Source: Limnanthes douglasii subsp. nivea (taxonomy: Eukaryota > Streptophyta > Magnoliopsida > Brassicales > Limnanthaceae). Taken from it: a stretch of 64,000 bases of DNA. The stretch's first letter is position 1, and every line of letters starts with the position of its first letter. A program made the translations under genes and the position numbers. The stretch lies in NCBI GenBank assembly GCA_036936605.1, contig JAUPFV010000002.1, positions 337,069,215 to 337,133,214 of the forward strand, read 5' to 3'. The notes below the pieces were generated by a model. That model was not told the DNA's origin. It was given only the letters and a program-made list of their open reading frames with translations, and made no database searches. This document shows positions 34,769 to 47,720 of the stretch, in pieces.

Positions 34769-35565
34769 TGTTAGATCCGCCGTTACATATATAGACAAAA
34801 TCTATAAAAAAAATCTCTAATGTTTAGGTCGTGACTTAGTTATATAAACGTCAATTGATCTTAAGGGGTGATACAATATGTAGAAGACTGGTGACTATTG
34901 GGTCGAATGAAATATCTCAACTTAGTCCAAACAGGCTGGCCAAAGCAAGGTGGTCGAAGCAAATTAACGAGAAGCACCACTATGATCCTAAACATGCTTG
35001 ATTATAACATTACTAGACTGAAGTGGAGTATGAGTTATATCAATTGTTTGTTGATTAATGGTTTTTTATTTGGAGTATCTGATAAAGAATCAAAGATTAC
35101 TTTAAACCTATAAATATAAAAATATATTGTTATATAATATGTGACGTGACTATGATGTGATATATCTGTAATTATAGAGAAACAATTACGTGATAATATA
35201 TTTAAACAAAAAGTTAAATAACTCGACATCTTTTCAGAAATAAGCGAGATAAGATAAACACCGAATAAAGGGTCATATGAAACGTGTTATCTTTTGTTAT
35301 GAAGAATGATTAAATTTTTTGTGTTTGGAGAGTATTTATGTAACCTACTTATATATAAAAGAATATTTATTGTCAGTGGATGTAGGTGTTCTTCACAGTC
35401 CAAACTACATTAAATACCGTCTTGTGTGCTTATTTTTGTTACACTTTCTTTTATTCGTTACTTATCTTGTGCAAATAAAATATATCGTTATATAGTATGT
35501 TTGTTTAGTCGTATATTGGTTATTGCCACGATAGATCGTTGTACCAGTTTAAGCTTTAAAACACA
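34769..35565 (+). repeat. Copia 3' LTR
   Basis: It starts TGTTAGATCCGCCG and ends near AAGCTTTAAAACACA. AACCTATAAATATA at about 35107 matches the TATA box of the left LTR. It is about 55 bp shorter than the left LTR and strongly diverged. The exact 3' boundary is uncertain by a few bases. Confidence 0.75.
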
Positions 35566-38500
35566 AAATATTATATGATATATTAACATATAATCTTATC
35601 CAAAACTGTAGAGGCCAATTTAAAACAACAAATTGGACATACAAAATGGCCATTTTTTATGTTCGCAATCATTAATTTTTTTATTGGGAGTAAAGGTAAT
35701 ATATTTCAAAAATATTACATTATGTCTCATAGTGAACAAAAATAATATAATTGTAAATACCTTAAAACTAATATTATCATATAATAAACAATATTATACA
35801 TTATATAGACAATTAAATCAATTTAAACGTAAAATACCTTCTCGTAAAGTTATGTTTTAAAAACGATCATACGTTTTAACTTCTTCTTGTTTTCTATGAA
35901 AGAACTTCATTTTTTTACTCTTTAAGAGCTAAAATGATGTCTTTTTTATTGTTTGTATATCGTGTATTCATTTATTAGTTCTTCTTTTGGTTAGTATGTA
36001 CTTATTGTCCTAGATATTTCACACTCTAAACACATCTAGTGTAAATATAGATGGTTGTAGCCTTATATTATGGTTAATATCGCTCCCATTGTGTTAGTTT
36101 CGTTCACATTGTGATGGATCTAGTACAAATATTGATGGTTCTAACTTTTATCTTTAGTTTTTAATTGATTTTGTGTGTATTGGTTTATTATTAATTGCTT
36201 TCAAATCTTATATATTTTATATATCATGTGCCAATATATGATTGATCAATTGTTTAGCCTAATTTTCTAAAAAAACTCGTATATATACCAATTATCCATA
36301 TTACCAAATGCACACCCTTGGAAAACTACTCATTTTACACATGTAATACGCGGTGAAGTATTCACGCTTGATGAACACTATATACGAAGTAAAAAAATAA
36401 TTCAAGAATAAGAGCCTTAATAAGTGGACTTATCTACAGAGATTAAAAAATTATCGGTAAATATATAATACTTATCAAGTTTTTTACTTTGTATAAAATT
36501 TATAACATATAATATTTCAGTTGTTCTCATAAATTTTGATTGAACAAATTGATAAACACCACTTTGAAAAGCTTATGGACCACCTAACCGAATAATGGAA
36601 GGAACACATATGAATTGATAATTATTAGTAGATAAAAATGACCACATATAAATTTTGTAAGTTAGTGTTAAATGTCACCATATTGGCGACGTTTAAAGTT
36701 ATTTTATTTACGTTTTATCTTTATTTTATATAAATCTATCATGCAGTATGTTTTTTTATCATACTTTCATTTACTTTAAGTATAAGTTGCAAACATCTAA
36801 TTTACGATTGATAAAAGTATATATTAATGGAATTTTAGTTCGCAATTGCATCGATCACTCTAATTTCTTATTGCTTATGAGGCTGCATTGTGTAAATTTG
36901 AAAAACTTGGGCGAGTAATAGAGTCATCCAATCTTTACCATTTGCATAAATATATTGAATGCAAAAAATAAATTTAGATAAGTTTTCGGTAAGATGTATG
37001 CGAACTTCTAAAAATATGAAGTAAGACACAATCACAATATACTTTTTGTATTAATTATACAAAGTGTTATAAAATTTACTTGCAATAACAAATTAGATAT
37101 GTTTGACATAACCAATAATATTCTCACTATTTATATTAAAGACGGTGCTATATTTTTCACATATAAAAAATATGATGAGTCTTATAACAAAATTATATAC
37201 ATGATATATCTAAATATAATTGTAAGTAAGAAACAATTAGAATATATCATCATCTAATTTTCAATAGCATGAATTTGTGAAAGGTAACTGACTCTAACTA
37301 GTAAAGTATCCGTCATGGCGTATCCACTGTAAACACGCGCATAAAAAACAGTGTGATTGTATTTCTTTTATTAGTTGTTATTGTTTGTGCGTCAAATTAT
37401 ATTCATTAAATAAATAAGAGTGTTAAACAATCATAAATGTATTACAACTTTGTACTGTTCATTTTTGCTATGATACTGCATGTGAAATTGTTTGGTTTTG
37501 GATGGTTATCCGTACTTTACCTTTTATTTTATATACTTTTCGTACCTCTAATTAATGCAAAATAGTCTAGAAATATTTTTGTACTTACCGTCGGTTTAAA
37601 ATTTTATAGGGATAACGGTACCTGATTCATATCCACATGATCTATTCATGAGCTTCATATTTTATGATATGTACGTATGTGTTGAAACATATGTGCAACA
37701 TTAAATAATACAAGCTATTAAAACATTTTTGACATCCTATAAAATTTACAGATATTTATCAATTAGTTATCATAAAATTCCAAACACAATTCATTATTTA
37801 TGTTAGGGCGTGACCAAAGTCCAACGTTTTTGTATAAATTTAATATTTTATGTCATTCTTTCATCATTTGGCTTGCCATTCATGGCAAGCTAACCACCAT
37901 CGACAAACTTTTGTTTTAGGGTATCACTATTCTCTATCTTGTGTTCTCTGCAACTCAGTCGACAAAAATATTTGTCATATCCTTTATGATTGTAGTTTCA
38001 CATAGATTTTGTGGAAATTTTCTTGTGCAAAGTTTGATCTCCTACCATAATAATCATAATCGGATCTCTTGGCTCCTTGAAGCTTCCAATTGTCACCCAT
38101 TTAACTTACGTCATATATGATGAGCTTGATATGATGATATTATTTACCATATTTGGGGTGAAAGAAATAACAAATTTTTTAGCTCCCTCTCTGAACCTTG
38201 CCTATGTTGTCTCGTTTTGTATGCTAAATGATCTCTATTTATGCTTTATGGGAACTAAGATTGACTAGTCTTTTCATTTCCCTCCCATTTGCCGGTATTC
38301 GCTTGGTATTGGTTTATCACCTATTATACTCTTTTTGGACTTTTGATTGTTGATGCTTTGTTCTCTTTATCCATTATTCGGACACTCTCATTTGTTTTGT
38401 GTTGAGTTTCTTATGCTCTATTTATGTTTTTTCTCACTTACTATCTCGCTTTAAAGCCAACACTCATGGTATGCCCTATGTATCTATAAAAATATTTTAT

Positions 38501-38672
38501 TATTTCTTATGTACTTATTACAATCCGAAAAAAAATCCAAACTCCCACATCAGTTAAACATAAAAATGATAAATGTTATATAAGTAAAGATATATTACAA
38601 CTGGTTTAAGACATTTTGGAAATAGACCAACTACGATTTTGTTGTTGTTATTTTTTGGCTTTAAAAAATATA
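35566..38672. other. Non-coding AT-rich interval
   Basis: No gene was found. The part from about 37.8 to 38.5 kb is less AT-biased and contains a perfect short hairpin (GCTTGCCAT, two-base loop, ATGGCAAGC at 37871-37890), but I recognise no family in it. Confidence 0.55.
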
Positions 38673-39052
38673 TCGACTATCGCGTTTGGCGGCAGATAGT
38701 CCATTGACTTTCAAATATCCGTTGACAGCCCCTGGACTATCGCGTTTGGATAAAGTTAGTCCACCAGATCTTCTGATCCATGAGAGGCTGCCACCTATCA
38801 CCATAGTCCCCAGATTTTTGTATCACCACTAGTCCCGTGAGTTTAGTCATCTGTAATATTCTACATCTTGGGTTTGACCTAAACTCAAGAGATTAGTGGT
38901 GATACAAAAATTTGGAGACTATGGTGACAGGTGGCAGCCTCTCATGGATCAAATGATCTGATGGACTAACTTTATTCAAACGCGATAGTCCAGGGACTGT
39001 CAACGAACATTTGAAAGTTAAGGAACTATCTGCCACCAAACACGATAGTCGA
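38673..39052. mobile_element. Foldback/MITE-like element with ~180-bp inverted arms
   Basis: The left arm (from TCGACTATCGCG at 38673) and the reverse complement of the right arm (ending CGATAGTCGA at 39052) match along about 180 bp each: both read CGACTATCG.GTTTGG, GGCAGATAGT, CTTTCAAAT, GTTGACAG, CCTGGACTATCGCGTTTG, ATAAAGTTAGTCCA, GATCCATGAGAGGCTGCCAC and TTTTTGTATCACCACTA. The loop is short (about 38,855-38,880). Each arm has internal subrepeats of GACTATCGCGTTTGG. There is no coding capacity. It ends about 270 bp upstream of the ECT TATA box. Confidence 0.88.
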
Positions 39053-39322
39053 AGGACAATGTACTGTTTAATGCTTTATTTTTTATATGGTGATGATTTC
39101 TTTTATATTTTTTTTAATTTGTGAGTTTTAAGATCTATTTTATTTTTTTATTTTTTATTGCGAGGTTTTTTCATATAAAATTTATTCTAAAAATTGATAT
39201 GAGGTTACGTTTAAATTATGAGATGTTATGAACTTACGATTATTTGGCGATTTGTTTCCTATATACAAGGATTAAAACATATAGATAGTTAAAGATAAGG
39301 GTTTCAAGTGTGCATTTAGCTT

Positions 39323-39330
39323 GTATAAAA
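39323..39330 (+). promoter_or_regulatory. TATA box of the ECT gene
   Basis: GTATAAAA at 39323-39330, about 190 bp before the ATG, with a CT-rich leader (TTTCTCTCTCTACC repeated) typical of plant 5' UTRs. Confidence 0.55.
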
Positions 39331-39515
39331 GCCTCTTAAGTATCTCCAGACCCAAAGTCCTTGGGTTTTGGCGGCTACCCTTTCTCTATACTAAAAGAAT
39401 ACCTCAAGTACCGTCTCTCGCTTCAATTCGCATAAGATTTTTAGGGTTTTTCTCTCTCTACCCTCTTTCTCTCTCTACCTCTAAGTCTCCGCCGTTGATT
39501 CTTTTCCCTCCCACC

Positions 39516-42500
39516 ATGGATGCAGTTGCTTCTTCCTCTGACCGTATCCTTACTAGCTTCCCTCGTCTGGGTATGCTCTCCTGTTTCGCAAACACAGGAC
39601 AAATCTTGTTCGTTTTCTTAGTTGTTCAACATACCTATGTGCTGTTTTTGTTTATCGTTTATGCTTATTGGGTTCTTTGTCTTTCTTGTTTCTTATTGAT
39701 TCTGAAGTTATTCTCGATTTGATTCTATAATCTCTGTTCTTTGTCGCTCAGTATGTTTTGTCACTGGGGTTTTATTAGGGTTTATGCATAAATATGATGT
39801 TTTGATTAGATATCGCTATGGATCTGTAGTTTTAGTTGATTTGATGTGTTGATTATCAGTTTAGGGTTTTAATTTAAAATTTGATTCATTATTTTAATAT
39901 TTTGATCTTTTGTTTTTTTATTTGCTGATTCGTGTTAAGAGAATTCTGGGTTTCTTGTTTTATTGTTGGAAGTATGATTTATTCGGATTCGATTAAACAA
40001 ACATATATACCAAAGATTTGTAGACACTGAAGGTGTTTGTTGAAATTATGGAGTTCTTTATTCCTTCACTTGAATATTACAGAAGCTGCAGATTTACTGC
40101 AGAAGTTGTCGTTGGATTCCGAGACCAAGACAACTGGTGGAGCTCATGAGATCCCCAATAAGGTACTACTACTATTTTTCTTAGTCTATGATGGGATTGA
40201 AATGGGTTTTGTTCACTTGTTGGGTGGATGCCTGATCAATTGATATTAGGAGTGAAGTAGTAGTGTTCTACTCTAATCAAGATTTGAACTTATATTATTA
40301 CCTGCTGTAGGAATCAATTTGCCTGATTGTCGGGTTCGTTTGCTCCTGATGATGAGTTCTGTAAATTTTGAATTTGTGTTGGTTTTGCAGGCCATGTATG
40401 GTGAAAATGGCTCTCAAACATATTCACAATATGGGGCATATGCCTCAGCCAATTCTGCTATTCCTACTATAGGACAAGAAGGCCAGCTTCCAGGCTTAGA
40501 GAAGTACCATTACCCGAGTCCTTATTACAAAGTTGGGGAAACTGGTAAGAATTATGATCTTTTTCAAGCAGTACTCTTCATTTGAATTTTTTTTCTTTAA
40601 GCTAAGTAAGAGGTGATAAATTATATGTTTATTTGCCGATGTAGCTAAAGGAGCAGCTTTACCAAATGGTGGCGGAGCAATTGGAAATAAAGGGTCTAAC
40701 CAACTTAGACCTGGTTACCAGAACTCTTACAGAAATTCTGGAAGTTCTTACGCGAAGGGAAACTTTCAACCAACTCCTGGTTATCAAGATCAGAGGTTCA
40801 ATTTTGACCGAACTCACCTGGGAACAGGAAGAAACAACAATTTCCAAGCTTACCCATATTTTTTGGTATGTTCTATTCATCAGCTTCAACCTGTTTTCTG
40901 GTATTTGCTCCAGTGTACATATATTTGGTGTTTCCGTGTCTTCATAATTATTATTGCTCTTATTTTGTTTATAGGATTTCATTGAGATAGGTTTAGTTGC
41001 TGGTCATAGTTTTGATGTAATTTGATGCAGTTGGTCTTTTTTTACATCAATTCTAGCTTGTAATGAGAGTTGAATCTTATATTATTTCTACGGGTCAGTA
41101 ACATCAGTTAGTATGTCTGGTTCAGTATATATCTTCTTATTACCTATCAAGATTTGATATGTACTTAAGTTGATATAACATTAGACAACATTGCCGGAAC
41201 TTTTTTTGGCTTCATAACTACATTACTGCTCTTAATTTGTTATTAGGATTTCATTGAGGTATGTTTAGCTGTTGATTGACCATAGTTCTCACGCCAATTC
41301 TAGTGTGATAAGAGCTGAATTGTATACAAAGTCAACAACAGGTCGGTAGGGTCAATTGGTATGTCTGGTTCAGTTACTTCGGTATCATCTTTACTTATTG
41401 CCTATTAAGATGCTATGTGTTGGCGACACTAGTTGAAATAATGTTAGACAGCATTGTTGCCTCAGTTTATGGAATATATACTTGAATGGTTGGTGAAATT
41501 ATGTACTGATGGCTGATTATGACATGTAAATGCAGAACCAAGGCAGACCAACATCTGAATTGAGCCAAACTTTTGGATACATGAATCAGTTGTATCCTAC
41601 CCATGGAATGTATGGACATTATGGTAACGCTGGCTATGGTTATGGGAGCTATGGCTATGATGCCTGGAAGAATGGCCAAACATGGTATCCGTGTGACAAC
41701 AATACTTACAAAAACAGAAGCCGTAATTTTGGTGGCTACGGTTATGGTAAGGAGAACATGGAAGGATTGAATGAGCTAAATCGAGGACCCAGAGCCAGGA
41801 GTTTCAAGGCTCAAGAAGGTGTTGCTGCACCTACTACATTAACAGACAAAGAGCAGAACGTCCCAACAACTGAAAACCAAAAGGACGGAGTTGATTCCGC
41901 TGTACTTCCAGATACAAGCCAGTATAACAAGGATGATTTTCCAGGAAACTATGCTGAGGCAAAATTCTTTGTTATCAAATCATACAGTGAAGATGATGTT
42001 CACAAAAGCATCAAATATAATGTGTGGTCGAGCACACCTAATGGAAATAAGAAGCTGGATACTGCATATAGTGAAGCCAACGCCAAATCTAATGCGTGTC
42101 CTGTATTTCTACTATTCTCTGTGAGTATGCATAGTGTTATAAATAATGTTAAAAAGTCTTGAACAATCACTATAATTATTGTGGCCAAAGAGCTAGAATA
42201 TATTTATAATTTTCTACTATTGTTTTTTCAGGTAAACACCAGTGGACAATTTGTAGGCTTAGCTGAAATGGTAGGCCCTGTCGATTATGAAAAAACTGTA
42301 GAATACTGGCAACAAGACAAGTGGGTTGGTTGCTTCCCTTTGAAGTGGCATATTGTCAAGGATGTGCCTAATGGCTCATTGAGGCATATACTAATTGAGT
42401 CTAACGAGAACAAACCAGTGACTAATAGTAGGGACACTCAAGAGGTTTGTATATGTTATTATTCCGTCATTAACTTTAGTTAGTTGTAGTTTTTGAGTCT

Positions 42501-43441
42501 GGATTAAAATATTCACTCTTATAGTATAGAATTTATATTAGGTGTAACTCTGTCATCAAGTTTATGTTATTACTCTGTTGACTAATAGTAAGGATTGCTT
42601 GTTATTTGCAGGTTAAATTTGAACAGGGTATGGATATCATTAAGATTTTCAAAGAACATTCTAGCAAGACATGTATCCTGGATGATTTTGGCTTTTATGA
42701 GAGTCGACAAAAGATTATTCTCGAGAGGAAGGCAAACCAGAAACCTGTTATAAAGCAGGCAAGATAACTTTTTTATGCCAGGCTTGCATGTTCTCTTTTT
42801 CTCCTGTTTCATTTTACAGTTTTGATATCTTTTATGCTCTGCATCTTTTAGGGGTGGTAAGAATTTGTTTAGTGGTGTGACCTGAGCAGCTTTGTAGTAG
42901 TGATAGTATGTAAAACTTGACCTTGTAATTTGGGCTTACTGCAATGACAGAGTCTGACCATTTTGACCAAATGTTTTTTCAAATGGGACAACTGTCTCAA
43001 ATCAAATTTTGGACACGAGAGACCACTAATCAACGGTCCGTGCACCTTATGGTAATGACAAAATTTGACTACTTGATCAACCATTTTATCCAGTCGGACA
43101 ACTGCCTCAAATTAAATTTTGAATACCGAATGTTGGTCCCCAACTAACATTTTCTAGATAAAGCAAAGTTGTTTGTTGAGTCCTACCGAATTTTGTACCC
43201 CTAGGGAATGAACATATTTTTATACTTGACGCAGGTTGACATAAAGGCTAATGAATCTGATGCTACTGATGGGAAAGAGAAGGATCTAAATGGTAAAGAC
43301 GGTTTACAGAACTCAGAAGCAAATGGAGATGCTAAGAAGAGAGAAGAGAATGGTGCCAATGATAGTGCAACACAAGCTGCTGCAAATAATAATTCATTGG
43401 AAAAGAAAGTTACTTCAAATGGAGTTGCAAGTGCTTGCTAA
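39516..43441 (+). CDS. ECT: YTH-domain m6A reader, ECT family, intact, eight exons
   Basis: Exons: 39516-39570, 40083-40162, 40391-40544, 40645-40865, 41536-42120, 42232-42444, 42612-42758 and 43235-43441. All junctions keep frame, giving 553 residues. The N-terminal half is low-complexity and Tyr/Gly/Asn/Gln-rich, typical of a disordered condensate-forming region. The YTH domain (about 313-450) reads [47 protein letters not shown] and [20 protein letters not shown]. Cage tryptophans are W334, W391 and W396; the 57- and 5-residue spacing matches those reported for Arabidopsis ECT2. It should bind N6-methyladenosine mRNA in the cytoplasm. It belongs with ECT2/3/4 and is shorter than ECT2 (about 667 residues). 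Intron 7 starts with GC (AAGCAG, then GCAAGA), a rare but valid GC-AG intron. The C-terminal tail is Glu/Lys/Asn-rich. Confidence 0.94.
40941..41462 (+). repeat. Tandem duplication (~265 bp, two copies) in ECT intron 4
   Basis: Copy 1 is about 40941-41210 and copy 2 about 41211-41462. Both begin TTCATAA(T/C)TA, then TTGCTCTTA..TTGTT, AGGATTTCATTGAG, TATGTCTGGTTCAGT, CCTAT.AAGAT and TTAGACA.CATTG. They are diverged, so the duplication is old. Each contains TAGGATTTC, a possible cryptic acceptor. Confidence 0.8.
42941..43146 (+). repeat. 110-bp diverged tandem repeat in ECT intron 7
   Basis: Copy 1 starts at 42941 and copy 2 at 43051. They share AATGACA, TTTGAC, GGACAACTG, CTCAAAT.AAATTTTG and, with shifts, GGTCC/GACCAC ends. 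It lies within the GC-AG intron. It may be a fragment of a transposable element; no class is evident. Confidence 0.6.
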
Positions 43442-44225
43442 TTTGGCGCCCCTGCTTGTCAAACTTCAATATAGAATATAGCCTTAGTTTTTTTTATCTA
43501 CTTTCTTCCTTCCCGAATCCCTAATGCACCTTGCGTGCGAAGTTTTAGATCTAGTATCAGTACCAATTTTTCCCTTTTTTGTTGGTTTTTTTGACAGCTA
43601 GTACTTGCTTGGCTTATAAAAAGTTTCAAAAAAAATCTATTAGTAATTGTGTTTTTTTTTATTTGAAAAGAGGAACTAGTTTATTGCTTTAGTTGATTGC
43701 TGAGTGACTTTATTTTTGCAATATAACATTATTTTAATTATTTTGAAGGCAAGATAATTAACCGATTATTTTAAGTTTTTTAAGGATATCAGTTCTGTAA
43801 TTTGTACCAGTCTTTTTTTATTGCTTTCGTACTGAAAAAATGTTAGTATTTTTATTTTGATAGATATGTATTTGAAAATAATGTAAACAAAAATATTGAT
43901 TATTTTGTGTAAAAATTGTAAAAATTATACTTTTTTACTTATAAACCGAGTTAAGTTTTTTTTTTATAGAAGTTATAAATATAATATTTTTAGCTTTGAT
44001 GATAATTATTTTAAGAAAACACAAACTAATATGATGCGTCAAGGTGGTCTCCATAATATGAAAAATGCCTTGCTATCTCGGGCCGTTTGTACAGGTCCAG
44101 AGGATTCAAGCGTGCAATTTCACTGTTAGAATCCAGGTTTTGTATCTCTCAGCTGTGTTGATGTTTTTGTAGTTTGTCCCTTTGTATTCTAGTTCGTTTT
44201 TCTAGGTTTTAGTTATTTTTGAACC
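43442..44225 (+). other. ECT 3' UTR and flanking non-coding DNA
   Basis: T-rich sequence follows the stop codon. I see no single convincing polyadenylation signal. The 77-codon frame at 43896-44129 is low complexity and has no support as a gene. Confidence 0.5.
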
Positions 44226-44699
44226 TTTTTTTTTATATAAATTCTATGGATCATAGAATTTATTTAAAGGTCCAATTTGACTAAATAATACAGAGTTGTC
44301 TGCCAAATTTGTCCTGTCAAACTTAAAGGTTGTCAAAATACAGAATCTAGAAATGAAATCGAATCTAAAAATGAAGCGTGCTCAGCGAAGATCTTAACTT
44401 CAAGATTGAAAGCATAGTGGTTCATGAGAAAATCTCTCTCGAAAAGGATAGAAGATATGTTGAAAGATCTATATAATTGAAAAATGCGAATTCCCGATTT
44501 ATAGTTTTCGTCGCTGAATTTGAAATCTGATTTGGCTTCCGCAGTTAATGCTATTTGCTTATGATATTTGGATGGGATTGTATATTACCTCAAAGATAAT
44601 GGATGATTGAGGCGATTTTGAGTAACAGATCTGGAGATATGTGATTGCACAAAATTAATCTTATCATGTGAGTTTGTATTTCATATAATTTGAGATAGA

Positions 44700-47600
44700 T
44701 TATAGTGCGGGATTAAAGATAATAAGGCAAAGATTCCAGATAAATATAGCAAGTCTCAAGGCTATCTAAATGAATAATAACTTTGAGGTGGTTGAGTATG
44801 TTATCTCTGTCAATATCGATCTTATATTTGCATTTATTAATCCATTTCGAGAGCCAATCTGTCGCAACATTTTGTTCTATGTTGATGTGAGATAAAATCA
44901 TTTTAGACGATATTAGTTTCGTGCAAGATTGAAGAATATATGTTAGAAATCATGGACTTTTGTTAGAGATAATCATATTGAGTAGAAAGTAAGAGTCATT
45001 CTCAATTTCCAACTCATTGATTTGCATGTTGTGGTATAATAGAGGGCCGTCTACGTGTGCACAAGTTTATGCAACGAGTGGACTCTGTTTGCTCCTTGAT
45101 TTCATCCCTGTAGTTTATGATTATCGAACTGCCAGCAGCTTCCCTAGAGAGTGTACATGATGCATTGTGTTTAATTTGAGTCTTGGTGCAGTCGTAGGTG
45201 TCCAGTGTAGATTATAGAGCTTTATAGGATGTTTTAGTTGACTCAAACAACCAAATTCATAAGCAATTAATTAGACTTTAACCCATAAAGTCCTTTTTAG
45301 AAGTTTAACCATGTCCATTTTGAGAACAACATTTGTGACTTAAGAGATTATAAAGCTAGCTGAGGTCTTATGTCCCTTGAACGTCTTGTTAGTTCTGTGG
45401 TTCCAAATGGTCCAACATGACAAAGATTGTAAAGTGTTTTTGATGTGTGTAAAACTAGGAGCAGACCATATCAAGAGTAGGATAATGTGTGATAAATTCA
45501 TATAGTTTCCTATATGAATGCTGAACATAGAGCATAAAAATTGCCAGACTGTCCAAGAGGATTTACATAGAATAAATATGTGTTGAAGAGATTCAATGCT
45601 ATCACAATGCTGGCAGTTAGATGCTAGAGATATGTTTTTTTTGAAGTGTTCTATCCACCGAGACCCAGTTATGTAGTAGCCTCCATAAAAGAAAAGATTA
45701 CTTTTTGGGGATAACTTTGTTCCATATTATAGTTAAAAGTTGTTGTTCCTTTAGTTCTTAAGACATTCGAGGTGTCTTTAAAGGAGAACTCTTCACATTC
45801 ACTTGTTGTCCATTGTATCTTGTCTTCTATTGATTCTTTATTTAAAAATTTGGCGATTCTGTTGATGTCTAGTGAGGTGACATTAGATTGTAGTCTGATA
45901 TAGTCCCAACCAGAGTTAGTCCAACATGTATTAAACTTGACAATACCGGGAAAGGTCAGCGTCACCAGTTAGGTCAATTAGTGTTTTGTTGCTGCACAAT
46001 CGATCAAGCCAGAAATCACATTTACCTTGACCAATATACCAGAATATAAATCCCTCAGTAATATTTCAAGAATATAATATTATCTTCCAGATTTGAGATC
46101 TTTTGTTGATTAGGTAGACTTGCAATGGATAATAATTGTAGCAATAAATGTTGTGCATAACATTTGACAAGAGGATTTTATTTTCTCTTGATTTCAAGCA
46201 TAATTTGCAAGTATAGATGAGCTGAGTTTCTTCAAATTTTCAAATGTTGAGACCTCCTTCGGTGTAGGGAAGGCAGAGTTTGTTCCAGCTAGCCCATGCA
46301 ATATCTCTACTATTTTCAGATGTTCCCCATAGATATCTGCTACATATACCTCCCATTCTTTTGTTGAAGTTAGGAATCAGGGAAAAAGATGATAATTTGG
46401 AATGGTTCTCAAGACATATTGATTACGGATCAATCTCTCATCCAAATATAACAAGGTATGATCCCAATCTTGTAATTTCTTTCTGATTTTTGTGACTAAG
46501 TCTTCATAATGTATTGATAGGCTTCCATTTGAGATGATTGCTCCTAAGTATATAATTGGGAAATTCCCATGGTTAAATCCAGTAATGTGTTGAATGTAGT
46601 TTGGTCTAGCCGTAGGTGCTGAATTAGGAAGGATAAAGAACAATTTTTCTTTATTTATCAGGTGACCCGTTTGCTCATGATGCTTGATTAAAATCTTGTA
46701 TATATTTTTAACACTAGTCGTTGAGCCATTAGTGAATATAATTAGATCATCAGCAAAGGACTGACAAAAAATTATAATGCTAATAGAAGTATTGTATTTC
46801 ATATTAGGATGCTCTTGAACAATTTTTTTTAATCCTCTTATCAGAAATTCTTGTGATAGATAGAACAAACAACGAGAGATTGAGTCCCATTGTATGATTC
46901 CATTGGTGATTCGAAAACCCATTTGATTCTTCATTTATTATCACCGAGAAGCTGATATTATTGATAGACTTCAATATTAGATTAGTAAACCTGCAATTAA
47001 AACCAAAGGCAGTTAGTATATGCTCGATAAAAGAAATGAAAATTCTGTCAAAAGATTTAGAGATGACCAGTTTGAGTATGAGGTTTTCTCCTCTATTGTT
47101 CTTATTAATGTTGAAGGCTAGTTCTTTAGAGAGGAGCATGCTTTATTGAATACTTCTTCCTTTCACAAAACCACTCTGTTCTACAGAGATAAGTTTAGGT
47201 AAAAGTATATATATTAAGTGATTTATAATTTTGGACATGATCCTATTGGAAAATTTCAGAGACTAATAGGTCTGTAATCATTCTAGGATTTAGAGTTTCT
47301 TTTTTAGGTATTAGACATATGGCAGTGGCATACACCCCTCTAGGAACTTGATCCCCGTTGAAAAATGCTTTGATGGCAGATCATAAATCGGTAGCAATAA
47401 TATTCGAACAACTAAGAAGAGTTATATAAACCTCTATCCAAATGCTTCCAATTGTGGTTATTAGTCCATGTAAATTTCGATCAATTGAACCCTGCACCCA
47501 TTAAATTAAAATCACTAAGTAGATTACTGAAATCATCGATACTTTTCAGACATATTGTAGAGCATGATAGCTGTTAAGATGGTTCAGCTATAACGTTGAA

Positions 47601-47720
47601 GTCTCCCGTTAGGATCCAGTCTATAGAAGCAGACTTACCTTCTTTTGTTTTCTTCTACTGTAGTTTGAGGGTCTTTTCATCTGTGGCTGTAGGTTTGGGA
47701 AATGCTGGAAGGATTCCAAT
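44700..47720 (-). pseudogene. LINE ORF2: endonuclease, reverse transcriptase, zinc-binding, RNase H
   Basis: Endonuclease: WILTGDFNVIAEPS at about 47580-47620. RT: LKLVISKSFDRI, then FTNLILKSINNISFSVIINE (46804-47139), SFADDLIIFTNGSTTSVKNI (about 46700-46765), INKEKLFFILPN, IYLGAIISNG and LQDWDHTLLYLDERLI (46377-46934). The zinc-binding RVT segment has FSFKDTSNVLR and SYPQKVIFSFMEA (45669-45800). A TIWNHRTNKTFKGHKTS block (about 45390) and SHINIEQNVATDWLSKWI (about 44850-44900) correspond to the C-terminal W-IW-R and RNase H motifs of plant L1s. Many frameshifts and stops break it. The protein would nick target DNA and copy the element RNA. Confidence 0.8.

Larger units (their letters stand above)
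28037..35565 (+). mobile_element. Degenerate Copia retrotransposon with both LTRs and a nested insertion
   Basis: Two long diverged direct repeats (28037-28889 and 34769-about 35565) both begin TGTTAGATCC and share landmarks in order: GTGACTTAGTTATA, AACCTATAAATA, ACACCGAATAAAGGGT and GTGGATGTAGG. Between them lie gag with zinc knuckle, protease, integrase, reverse transcriptase and RNase H remnants in Copia order, all on the plus strand. About 1.7 kb of unrelated DNA (about 30,081-31,757) interrupts the region between protease and integrase. Divergence between LTRs and the many stops indicate an old insertion. Confidence 0.85.
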
